Positions 6,288-12,322 of a stretch of 12,322 nt of DNA are shown piece by piece. A model generated the notes under the pieces. It was not told the origin of the DNA. It worked only from the letters and a program-made list of their open reading frames with translations, and made no database searches. Positions within the stretch are counted from its first letter, which is position 1. Each line of letters opens with the position of its first letter. The translations under genes and the position numbers were made by a program. The DNA is taken from NCBI GenBank assembly GCA_945873675.1, contig CAMCEP010000057.1, positions 1-12,322 on the forward strand, given 5' to 3'. Origin of the DNA: Asaia bogorensis. GTDB taxonomy: Bacteria > Pseudomonadota > Alphaproteobacteria > Acetobacterales > Acetobacteraceae.

Positions 6288-7469
6288 TCAGCGCCGTGCT
6301 AAAAGCAGCGCCAGCACCATAATCCCACCCGCCGCCAACCCCAATGTGGCGGGCAAGCCGATGATCATATCCCCCACCCCATAGAAGATCGGGCCGAGCG
6401 ATTGGCCGCCAAAAAAGGCAAAAGCATGCAGGGACATGGCGCTACCGCGCGCCTGGGGGGCAAGCTCGGTCGCGCGGGTCTGGATGGCGTTGTGGATCAT
6501 GTAGAACCCAAGGCCAAGCCCAAGCCCCGCCATCGTCGCCACCACCAGGGATGGCGCCAGCGCAAAACCAACCAGCGCGAGCGCTGCGGTGGCGCCGCCA
6601 ATGCGGATCACGCCGGCCTGGCCAAAGCGGGCCAGCAGCGGCGCGACCAGGGCGGCAAAAAGCAGCCCACCAAGGCCAAAGGCGCCGATCGCAAAACCCG
6701 CTTCCATGGTGCTGCCAATGGCGCGTTCGATCAGTAGGGGGGCGATGAAGGGAAAGGTACCAAAGACCAAGCCACCTTCAACGGCCACGGCAGCGAATAG
6801 CGGCAGTGCGGCAGGATTGGCGATAATGCCGCGATAGCGTTGTAGCGCCACCACCGGGTCATAGCGGGTCATCACCTCCCGCGCGGCGCCGCGCGCGGCC
6901 AGGATCAGGGCGACAAGCCCGATAAAAGCGGCGACGGCACAAACCACGAGCACGCCGCGCCAGCCGGCAATGGCGGCAATCGGGCCCGCCACCACGCCGC
7001 CCGCGATTTGCCCGCTGATACCGAAGACCAGAATGCGCGACAGCGCCACCTGCCGGTATTTCAGCGATACTGCATCCCCCATGATAGCAAGCGTGAGTGG
7101 CATCATGCCTCCCGCCGCCATGCCGGAAGCCGCACGAAAGGCCATTAGCCAGCCAAAGCTTGCCGATACCGCGGCGGCAAGCAGCATCACGCCCAGCAGC
7201 GCGACACAGATCATGACAATCCGCCGCTTGCCGATGGAATCCGCAACCGGCCCCAGGATCGGCTGCACCAGGGCGAAGGGCAGGGTATAGGCGGTGCCGA
7301 GCAGCGCGGCCTCAGCCGCCGTGACGCTGAATTCGCCGGCGATTTCGGCGACGGTGGGGTCAGTGACGCGCGTCGCAAAGGCGCCGGCAAAGACCGCCGG
7401 GCCGAAAATCGCCAGCACGCGGCGCATCTTGGCCTTTTCGGCGGCTTCGCTTTCCTCGGGTGCGGTCAT
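6288..7469 (-). CDS. Major facilitator superfamily efflux transporter
   Basis: This 393-residue hydrophobic protein has the length and roughly twelve-helix layout of the drug/metabolite exporter branch of the MFS. Motif A is clear between helices 2 and 3: GPVADSIGKRR at residues 73-83. An R-A-x-S-G-M-A-A-G stretch at 112-120 matches the conserved helix 4 region, and a charged central loop lies near 193-212. It is an inner-membrane secondary transporter, probably a proton antiporter for export; the substrate is not visible. Its ATG lies 13 bp after the trpF stop on the same strand, with no terminator or promoter between, so it is probably the last gene of the lapA-pyrF-trpF unit. In that position it could move a tryptophan-pathway or pyrimidine-related metabolite, but this is speculation from location alone. 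Confidence 0.9.
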   Translation of the reverse strand: MTAPEESEAAEKAKMRRVLAIFGPAVFAGAFATRVTDPTVAEIAGEFSVTAAEAALLGTAYTLPFALVQPILGPVADSIGKRRIVMICVALLGVMLLAAAVSASFGWLMAFRAASGMAAGGMMPLTLAIMGDAVSLKYRQVALSRILVFGISGQIAGGVVAGPIAAIAGWRGVLVVCAVAAFIGLVALILAARGAAREVMTRYDPVVALQRYRGIIANPAALPLFAAVAVEGGLVFGTFPFIAPLLIERAIGSTMEAGFAIGAFGLGGLLFAALVAPLLARFGQAGVIRIGGATAALALVGFALAPSLVVATMAGLGLGLGFYMIHNAIQTRATELAPQARGSAMSLHAFAFFGGQSLGPIFYGVGDMIIGLPATLGLAAGGIMVLALLLARR

Positions 7470-7482
7470 GCGGGGCGCGGCG

Positions 7483-8124
7483 TCACGCGCGCACAGATTT
7501 AGCAGCAGTGATGAAGGCAGCGATGGCGGCGGGGTCCTTTACGCCCCGCGCGCGTTCAACGCCGGAGGATACATCCACGCCCGGCGCGCCGGAAGCCGCG
7601 ATGGCCTCCGCCACATTGGCCGGCGTCAGCCCGCCCGCAAGCAGCCAGGGGCGCGGCGGGTGTTCGCCCTTCATCAGCGCCCAATCAAAAGCCAGCGCAT
7701 TGCCGCCAGGCAAAGCGCTGCCCGGCGGTGGGCGGGCATCAAGCAGGAAGTAATCCACCTGATCGGCATAATCCGGCAGGCGCGCGAGATCAGCCTTGCT
7801 GCCAATGCCAAGCGCCTTCATCACGGGCTTGCCGAAACGCGCGCGGATTTCACCAGCCCGCGCCGGGCTTTCTTCCCCATGCAATTGCACGATATCGAGC
7901 GGCACTTCGGCCAAAGTCGCGGCCAGGGTGGCATCATCCGGGTCCACAAACAGCCCGACGCGTTTCGGGCCGTCCGTATAGGACCGGGCGAGCAAACCGG
8001 CCTCGGCCGGGGTCACGGCGCGTGGGGAGGGGGGGAAGAAGACGAAGCCCACCATATCCGCGCCGCCGTGCCGGGCGGCTTCCAGCGCGGGCATGTCCTT
8101 GATGCCGCAAATCTTGACCAGCAC
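7483..8124 (-). CDS. trpF: Phosphoribosylanthranilate isomerase
   Basis: This 213-residue TIM barrel converts N-(5'-phosphoribosyl)anthranilate to CdRP, the third step from chorismate to tryptophan. It shows the family signature at the start, LVKICGIKD, with the catalytic base Cys6. It also shows GFVFFPPSPR (26-35), VQLHGEE (79-85), the general acid Asp129 in YFLLDA, the phosphate-binding GGLTPANV (164-171) and GVDVSSGVE (182-190). The length is normal for the family. I chose the GTG at 8124, which puts the conserved KICGI at residues 4-8. The longer in-frame extension to 8205 only reads through the end of pyrF in another frame. The start is 2 bp after the pyrF stop, so translation is probably coupled. 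The genes trpB and trpA, which often follow, are not next to it. Confidence 0.96.
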   Translation of the reverse strand: MLVKICGIKDMPALEAARHGGADMVGFVFFPPSPRAVTPAEAGLLARSYTDGPKRVGLFVDPDDATLAATLAEVPLDIVQLHGEESPARAGEIRARFGKPVMKALGIGSKADLARLPDYADQVDYFLLDARPPPGSALPGGNALAFDWALMKGEHPPRPWLLAGGLTPANVAEAIAASGAPGVDVSSGVERARGVKDPAAIAAFITAAKSVRA

Positions 8125-8126
8125 GC

Positions 8127-8834
8127 CTAAAGCCCTGCCGCGATGGCTGCTGCCGCTGCTGCCGGGTCTGTCGCACCGGTGATGGGCCGGCCGACCACGA
8201 TCCAATCCGCGCCCGCTGCCACAGCCTCGGCCGGTGTGGCGGTGCGGGCCTGATCGCCGGCAGCGCTACCAGCCGGGCGCACACCTGGCACCACCAGGAA
8301 GGGGGCCGGGCCAAGGGCTGCGCGCAGCACGCCGGCTTCCTGCGGGCTGCAGACCAGCCCATCCGCCCCGGCGGCCAGCGCAAGGCGCGCCAAGCGCAGC
8401 ACCTGATCTGCGGGGCTGGCCGCGACACCGGTGCTTGCAAGGGTTTCGGCGTCAATGCTGGTCAGCACGGTCACGGCCAGCAGCATGGGGCGATCAGCGC
8501 CGGCTTTCTCTGCCTCGGCCCGCGCGGCAGCGATCATGGCAGCACCGCCCGCGGCATGCAGCGTCATCATGGCGGGCTTCAGCGGCAGCAGGGAACGCAC
8601 TGCCCCAGCCACCGTATTCGGGATGTCGTGCAGCTTCAGGTCCAGGAAAATGGGGCGATGCCGCGCCATGGCGCTGACAATGGCGGGCCCGGCCGCGGTG
8701 AAAAGCTCCAGCCCCACCTTCAGCAAACCGCAATGCGGCGCGAGGCTTTCGGCCAGGGCTTGGGCGCGCGCCGCATCGCCTGAATCAAGGGCGGGGATGA
8801 TGCGGCCGGTGCCGCTTTGGGGGCGGGCGATCAT
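8127..8834 (-). CDS. pyrF: Orotidine 5'-phosphate decarboxylase
   Basis: This 235-residue cytoplasmic TIM barrel decarboxylates OMP to UMP, the last step of de novo pyrimidine synthesis. The active-site set is complete: Lys39 in LLKVGLELF and Asp65, Lys67 and Asp70 in FLDLKLHDIPNTV. The C-terminal phosphate-binding motifs PGVRPAGSAAGDQ and IVVGRPIT are also present. Length is normal for bacterial group I enzymes. The ATG overlaps the lapA stop as ATGA (8831-8834 on the minus strand), a sign of translational coupling, and trpF starts 2 bp after the TAG. The start is supported by the overlap and by the ALD motif falling near residue 15. Confidence 0.97.
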   Translation of the reverse strand: MIARPQSGTGRIIPALDSGDAARAQALAESLAPHCGLLKVGLELFTAAGPAIVSAMARHRPIFLDLKLHDIPNTVAGAVRSLLPLKPAMMTLHAAGGAAMIAAARAEAEKAGADRPMLLAVTVLTSIDAETLASTGVAASPADQVLRLARLALAAGADGLVCSPQEAGVLRAALGPAPFLVVPGVRPAGSAAGDQARTATPAEAVAAGADWIVVGRPITGATDPAAAAAAIAAGL

Positions 8835-9142
8835 GATTGGGTCAGGGCCTTTTGATCGGCGGCTTCCTTGGCGGCGTTGGCGTTGAGCGCGGTGATCCGC
8901 GCGTCAAGTTCCGCCACGCGACGTTCCGCGGCCCGGCCGCGGCGGCGGGCGGGCACGGCGGCGGCCCAGGCGATCAACGCGCCGAGCAGAAAGGCAACCG
9001 CCGCGATGGACAGTACCGCGATGGCTGCTGAGGCTGTCCAGGCAACATCAAAGGGCCATAGGCGCAATTCGATGCTCTGCGGGTTCGAGAGCATGAAGAG
9101 CACCACCAGAATGGCGAGTGGCAGGAAGATGAACCAGCGCAT
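8831..9142 (-). CDS. lapA: LapA-domain inner-membrane protein
   Basis: This 103-residue protein has two hydrophobic segments (about 3-19 and 37-62) separated by SNPQSIELRLWPFD, the hallmark of the LapA (DUF1049) family. An Arg-rich, Ala-rich cytoplasmic tail with coiled-coil character follows (about 66-95). In Escherichia coli LapA works with LapB to control lipopolysaccharide synthesis through LpxC turnover. Here no lapB-type gene is adjacent, so the exact role is an extrapolation. It is the first gene of the unit that continues into pyrF through a 4-bp ATGA overlap. Its position before pyrF and downstream of ihfB matches the usual alphaproteobacterial neighbourhood, except for the hydrolase gene lying between. 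Confidence 0.85.
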   Translation of the reverse strand: MRWFIFLPLAILVVLFMLSNPQSIELRLWPFDVAWTASAAIAVLSIAAVAFLLGALIAWAAAVPARRRGRAAERRVAELDARITALNANAAKEAADQKALTQS

Positions 9143-9193
9143 TGCGGGGCCTTCGCGAGAATTAAGGTGAGAAAATCCCCGCTACGCGTCCCG

Positions 9194-9199
9194 CGTCAA
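9194..9199 (-). promoter_or_regulatory. Possible -35 element upstream of lapA
   Basis: The minus strand reads TTGACG here, 52 bases before the lapA ATG. The region 17 bases downstream (ATTTTC at 9171-9176) is a poor -10 match. A separate CATAAT at 9222-9227 is a better -10 but lacks a clear -35. The 226-bp interval 9143-9368 holds no gene I can support and is the natural place for the lapA operon promoter. Confidence 0.28.
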
Positions 9200-9368
9200 G
9201 GGACATTCCACCTTATTGGGCATTATGTAGGGCACAAGCCCGATATCTCCCGCCGATATGCGACGCTGGAGCACACTCAAGCCAAGAGGAAGCACCAGAG
9301 CCTGCGGGACAGGCGACCGACTGGGGGTTTAATTCTTGTCCGGCGACCTCAGGCGCGACAGATATGTG

Positions 9369-10325
9369 CTAACGGCGCACCTGCGATCGAATGAAGTCCT
9401 CTATTCGGGTCCGCATATCGGCTGTTGTCTCATTGCTGCGGCAGACAGGGAAGCGGTTGTAGACATTCATGGCGCGGCCGCATTCGCCATCTATGGGTGG
9501 GCTAAGCGCGCCGCGATTGGCGACATCCCAGCCATGTGTTGCATTCGGATAGTGAACCCAGGCGGACGCGGCAGTCAGGGTTGCGCTTGGGCATTGCGCA
9601 ATTGGTGTCGCGCTATCCTGTCCGCCGGTGAAGATCAGCACCGGTGCGCCATAGGGGCCAAGGCGTGGATAGTCGTTGGTGCCATCAGTGCGACAATTTG
9701 GGTAAAGCGCCACGCCACCGCGGAAAAGACTTGGCATTTCCTTTTGGAAAAACGGTTCATCGGTAAAGCTGCGCAGCACGGTCCAACCGCCCTGGCTGTC
9801 GCCGATGACGAAGCTTTGTTCTGGGTCACCGCCGACGGTATCCCGCAACCAGCGCCCCGCCGCGATGACGTCCAGCACGCGCATATTCACGCCAAAGCGC
9901 GTACCCGTTGCCCAATTTTCTTCTCGTCCACGGCTCCAGTAGCTGTCCAGCAACAAGACATTGGCGGCGAATTTTTCACGCAGCCAAAGAGCCGTCGCAA
10001 AATTCGTGGGATTGAGGCCATGTCCGCCATGAATCACTACAAAACTTGGCCGCTGACCAACGCCTTCTGGATGCGGGTTCCAGGAGGCGAGTAAATTTCC
10101 CTGGCCATTGTAGGCCGGGATTATGGGGCGCATTTCCGCAAGGCCTACACGGGTTGTGTTATTGCGGAGCGACCAGCTTTCCCGCAAAGGGCGCGCCGGT
10201 GCCTGAGTTACGATAATTGGCGGCTGGAACTGGGCCACCTGCGCGGCGGTAAATTCGCGGGCGCATCCTGCTAGCAATAAGATCGAAAAACTGGCGAAGC
10301 ACCAGATGGCCACATGGCATTTCAC
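9369..10325 (-). CDS. Dienelactone-hydrolase-like alpha/beta hydrolase lipoprotein
   Basis: With the GTG start at 10325 this is a 318-residue protein with a lipoprotein signal peptide: MKCH, a hydrophobic stretch, then LLAGC with the lipidated cysteine at residue 21. The alpha/beta hydrolase core shows an oxyanion loop HGGHG (99-103), nucleophile Ser177 in GDSQGG, Asp237 in GGQDSATP and His264 in THGWD. This is an intact triad in the order expected for the dienelactone hydrolase/prolyl-oligopeptidase-like group. Several cysteines beyond the lipobox (about 211, 245, 282 and 295) could form disulfides in the periplasm. The substrate is unknown. The start is uncertain: a TTG at 10349 is also in frame, and neither has a good ribosome binding site. 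The gene interrupts the usual ihfB-lapA neighbourhood and looks less GC-rich than its flanks, suggesting later insertion. Confidence 0.85.
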   Translation of the reverse strand: MKCHVAIWCFASFSILLLAGCAREFTAAQVAQFQPPIIVTQAPARPLRESWSLRNNTTRVGLAEMRPIIPAYNGQGNLLASWNPHPEGVGQRPSFVVIHGGHGLNPTNFATALWLREKFAANVLLLDSYWSRGREENWATGTRFGVNMRVLDVIAAGRWLRDTVGGDPEQSFVIGDSQGGWTVLRSFTDEPFFQKEMPSLFRGGVALYPNCRTDGTNDYPRLGPYGAPVLIFTGGQDSATPIAQCPSATLTAASAWVHYPNATHGWDVANRGALSPPIDGECGRAMNVYNRFPVCRSNETTADMRTRIEDFIRSQVRR

Positions 10326-10387
10326 CCCGATGGCCAAAAGGGCTTTCAAAAGGATGCAGCCGTATCAGCAATTGCCCGGAGCAGGCT

Positions 10388-10714
10388 TTACAATCCCGGC
10401 CGGTTGGCCGCGCGCTTGGCGGGGGCGGCTTGCTTTTTCGCATTGATGCGTTCGCGCAATTCCTTGCCTGGCTTGAAGTAGGGCACGGATTTTGGGTCCA
10501 CCGGCACGGATTCCCCGGTGCGCGGATTGCGCCCCGTGCGGCCATCGCGCGATTTCGTGGAAAACGCGCCAAAACCGCGTAATTCCACCCGATCACCACG
10601 CGCGAGTGCCGCGGTGATTTCACCGAAAATTGTCGCCACAATCGCTTCCACATCGCTTTGGCGCAAATGCGGATTGCTTGCGGCTAATTGCGCGATCAGT
10701 TCCGATCTTGTCAT
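10388..10714 (-). CDS. ihfB: Integration host factor subunit beta
   Basis: This 108-residue protein belongs to the HU/IHF family of DNA-bending proteins. The N-terminal MTRSELIAQLA, the VELRGFGAFSTKSR core (43-56) and the arm tip GRNPRTGESV (61-70) are diagnostic. Pro64 is the intercalating proline that kinks DNA. The residues that separate IHF-beta from HU (R-D-G-R-T-G-R-N-P) are present. It should pair with an alpha subunit encoded elsewhere to bend specific sites in the nucleoid. Compared with the roughly 94-residue enterobacterial subunit it has a basic, Ala/Lys-rich C-terminal tail (about 92-108). It lies downstream of sppA on the same strand, separated by 126 bp, so it may have its own promoter. 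GGGAG precedes the ATG at a slightly long spacing. Confidence 0.96.
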   Translation of the reverse strand: MTRSELIAQLAASNPHLRQSDVEAIVATIFGEITAALARGDRVELRGFGAFSTKSRDGRTGRNPRTGESVPVDPKSVPYFKPGKELRERINAKKQAAPAKRAANRPGL

Positions 10715-10840
10715 GCCGGGTTTTCTCCCAAAGCGATTTTCATTCGGCCCCCAATATGCTTTGGGGTGACCTCAAGCCTCATCTGTTAGGAACCAAGCCC
10801 GCCAAGCCGCATGCCTTGCCTGGACTGAACGAAACCCGCC

Positions 10841-11755
10841 CTATCTGGAAAGCTGCCAGACCGCCCGCGGGGCGTCAACGCCAAACCATTCTGTCATCAG
10901 CGTTTTCACAAGGCCGCCCACAAAACGGTTGAGGAATTTCTCCATCCGGTCGCGCGGTTCCAGATCCCGCACTGGCAGGGCTTCCGCGACACCCTTCTGG
11001 GCAGCGAGCCAGGCGCGGGCCTCGGCTTCCCCACCAATGGCGTCAATCAGACCGAGGGGCAGCGCCTGGCGCCCGGTAAAGACCCTGCCATCGGCCAACG
11101 GGCGCACGCGCGCTTCATCCATCTGCCGGCCTGTAGCCACGATCGCGATGAATTGGCCGTGCAAATCTTCCAGAACGCGCATCATCTCGGCCCGCCCTTG
11201 ATCAGTCAGCGGCTGGAAGGGGTTGGGCTGCGCCTTGAAGGGGCCGGTCGCCAGGATATCGGGGCGCACGCCAAGCCGGGCCATCAGTTCCGAGACATCG
11301 AAGCTTTGCAGCAGGACGCCAATGGAGCCCGTGATTGTCGCCTCCCGCGCCAGCACATGTTGTGCGGGCATGGCGATCATATAGCCGGCTGAGGCTGCGG
11401 TGCCGCCCATCAGCGCCACGATGGGCTTTTTCTCGGCAAAGCGCTTGAGCGCGCCATGCAAAGCCTCACCACCCGCCATGCTGCCGCCGGGGCTATCAAT
11501 CACGAGCAACATGGCGCGGGCGGAGGTATCGTTACTTGCTTCCTCGATCACTTCCAGCAGGCGGCGGTCTTCCAGGATGGTGCCTTCAATGCGGAGCCTG
11601 AGCACATGATCATTGGAAGCAAGGCCGCCGAGCCCGCCCCTGCCGAACATCACCGCAAGTGCGGCAATCACGCCGAGCACCGCAAGCGCGCGCCAAAAAG
11701 TAACGCGCCTGGACAGGCGGCGCCGTTCGGCGATGAGATCAGCTTCAAGTGACAT
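10841..11755 (-). CDS. sppA: Signal peptide peptidase SppA (short 36K-type serine protease)
   Basis: This 304-residue protein has a cytoplasmic N-terminus, one membrane segment (about 21-37) and a periplasmic S49 protease domain. It is the half-length SppA form, not the 67-kDa tandem form of Escherichia coli. Motifs include LLVIDSPGG (83-91), nucleophile Ser122 in GTAASAGYMIA, TGSIGVL (142-148) and the general-base Lys174 in TGPFKAQPNPF. This is an intact Ser-Lys dyad, so it should degrade cleaved signal peptides in the membrane. I chose the ATG at 11755: the longer open frame to 11818 would run into the rpsA terminator hairpin and add a non-conserved stretch. The gene follows rpsA on the same strand but beyond the terminator, so read-through or a separate promoter is needed. 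Confidence 0.93.
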   Translation of the reverse strand: MSLEADLIAERRRLSRRVTFWRALAVLGVIAALAVMFGRGGLGGLASNDHVLRLRIEGTILEDRRLLEVIEEASNDTSARAMLLVIDSPGGSMAGGEALHGALKRFAEKKPIVALMGGTAASAGYMIAMPAQHVLAREATITGSIGVLLQSFDVSELMARLGVRPDILATGPFKAQPNPFQPLTDQGRAEMMRVLEDLHGQFIAIVATGRQMDEARVRPLADGRVFTGRQALPLGLIDAIGGEAEARAWLAAQKGVAEALPVRDLEPRDRMEKFLNRFVGGLVKTLMTEWFGVDAPRAVWQLSR

Positions 11756-11800
11756 GGGCTGTTTGTGGCGCGGGCGGCGGGTCACCACAAGGGGTAAATA

Positions 11801-11831
11801 ACAAAAACCCCGGGGCATCGCTGCCCCGGGG
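11801..11831 (-). terminator. Rho-independent terminator of rpsA
   Basis: A perfect 10-bp stem, CCCCGGGGCA (11808-11817) and TGCCCCGGGG (11822-11831), encloses a TCGC loop. On the minus strand it is followed directly by TTTTTGTTATTT. It begins 29 bp after the rpsA stop, a classic intrinsic terminator. Confidence 0.92.
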
Positions 11832-11860
11832 CTGATAGTCTGTCAGTCGTGACCCAGGGA

Positions 11861-12322
11861 TTATTCTTCCCCGGTCATTTCCCGGCGGCGGCGGATGGCC
11901 GCGCCCAGGATATCGCCGAGCGAGGCACCGGAATCGGCCGAGCCATATTCGCGCATGGCTTCGCGTTCCTCTTCCACTTCCTTGCCCTTGACGGTCAGCG
12001 TCAGGCGGCGCGCGGCGCGGTCCACCGCAGTGACCTTCGCATCCACTTTTTCGCCAATGGCGAATTTGTCGGGACGCTGGTCGCCACGGTCACGGGCCAA
12101 TTCAGCGCGACGAATGAAGCCAGTAAGCACTTCATCCACCTTCACTTCAATGCCGTTCTGCTCAACCTTGGTGACGACGCAGGTGACAACATCACCCTTG
12201 CGCACGCGGTCAAGCACTTCGGCGGCCGGGTCGGCCTGAAGCTGCTTGATGCCGAGCGAGATGCGTTCCTTCTCAACATCCACATCCAGCACCTTCGCCT
12301 TGACCATTTGGCCCTTGCTGTA
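11861..12322 (-). CDS. rpsA: 30S ribosomal protein S1, C-terminal part (partial)
   Basis: The frame is open to the window edge, so the 5' part of the gene lies outside. The visible 153 residues contain the end of one S1 OB-fold repeat, YSKGQ followed by a stretch ending ERISLGIKQL (typical of ribosomal S1). A last S1 repeat runs from KGDVVTCVVTKVEQNGIEV to ARRLTLTVKGKE. An acidic/basic tail ending in RRRREMTGEE follows. S1 binds mRNA on the small subunit and helps start translation. An internal ATG at 12307 could be mistaken for a start, but conserved residues continue upstream of it. A strong terminator follows, and the order rpsA-sppA-ihfB is the normal alphaproteobacterial arrangement. Confidence 0.95.
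   Translation of the reverse strand, partial: YSKGQMVKAKVLDVDVEKERISLGIKQLQADPAAEVLDRVRKGDVVTCVVTKVEQNGIEVKVDEVLTGFIRRAELARDRGDQRPDKFAIGEKVDAKVTAVDRAARRLTLTVKGKEVEEEREAMREYGSADSGASLGDILGAAIRRRREMTGEE

Noticed and set aside
7294..8130. A 278-codon plus-strand frame
   Set aside because: It runs antisense to the MFS transporter and trpF, both certain, and its sequence is Arg/Ala-rich without structure.
8125..8205. Upstream extension of trpF by 27 codons
   Set aside because: It only reads the end of pyrF in another frame. The family starts right at the KICGI motif, which the GTG at 8124 delivers.
9336..10094. A 252-codon plus-strand frame
   Set aside because: It is antisense to the hydrolase gene with its complete catalytic triad, and it shows no signal peptide or family motif.
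10749..10766. A CCCCAA/TTGGGG dyad upstream of ihfB as an operator
   Set aside because: It is a six-base arm with a six-base gap, and no promoter hexamers are placed sensibly around it, so it is too weak to call.
11756..11818. Upstream extension of sppA by 21 codons
   Set aside because: The extended start would fall in the rpsA terminator stem-loop, and the extra residues do not look like SppA.

Overview
The window looks like chromosomal DNA from a GC-rich alphaproteobacterium, most likely of the Acetobacteraceae/Rhodospirillales type. This is inferred from the conserved block rpsA - sppA - ihfB - lapA - pyrF - trpF on the minus strand, the high GC content by eye, and GTG starts. I see no phage, insertion sequence, CRISPR array or RNA gene.

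Layout. Positions 1-1902 (plus) hold the 3' end of a short-chain dehydrogenase gene and a complete MsbA-type ABC exporter. Positions 1876-3417 (minus) hold a tight two-gene unit: an arylmalonate decarboxylase/Asp-Glu racemase-fold protein followed 3 bp later by a DehI-like helical protein. Both lack the catalytic residues of the characterised enzymes they resemble. Positions 3418-3598 form a divergent control region with two perfect stem-loops and a TTGACA promoter element. Positions 3599-5623 (plus) carry a seven-repeat TPR lipoprotein and a class I/II aminotransferase. A 105-residue dimeric alpha/beta-barrel-like protein (5630-5947, minus) has a candidate operator-promoter upstream. Next comes an AT-rich gene-free stretch to 6287.

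Positions 6288-9142 (minus) look like one operon read lapA - pyrF - trpF - MFS transporter, with an ATGA overlap, a 2-bp gap and a 13-bp gap at the successive junctions. It joins an envelope protein, the last step of UMP synthesis and the third step of tryptophan synthesis. An MFS exporter sits where trpB and trpA often follow. Positions 9369-10325 (minus) encode a dienelactone-hydrolase-like lipoprotein that seems inserted between ihfB and lapA. Positions 10388-12322 (minus) hold ihfB, sppA and the 3' end of rpsA, with a strong intrinsic terminator after rpsA.

Most of the window is ordinary core genome. The part most likely to hold undescribed biology is the racemase-fold/DehI-like pair with altered active sites. 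Less strong leads are the twin-hairpin element, the operator-like palindrome at 5999-6016 and the AT-rich gap around 6110-6240.
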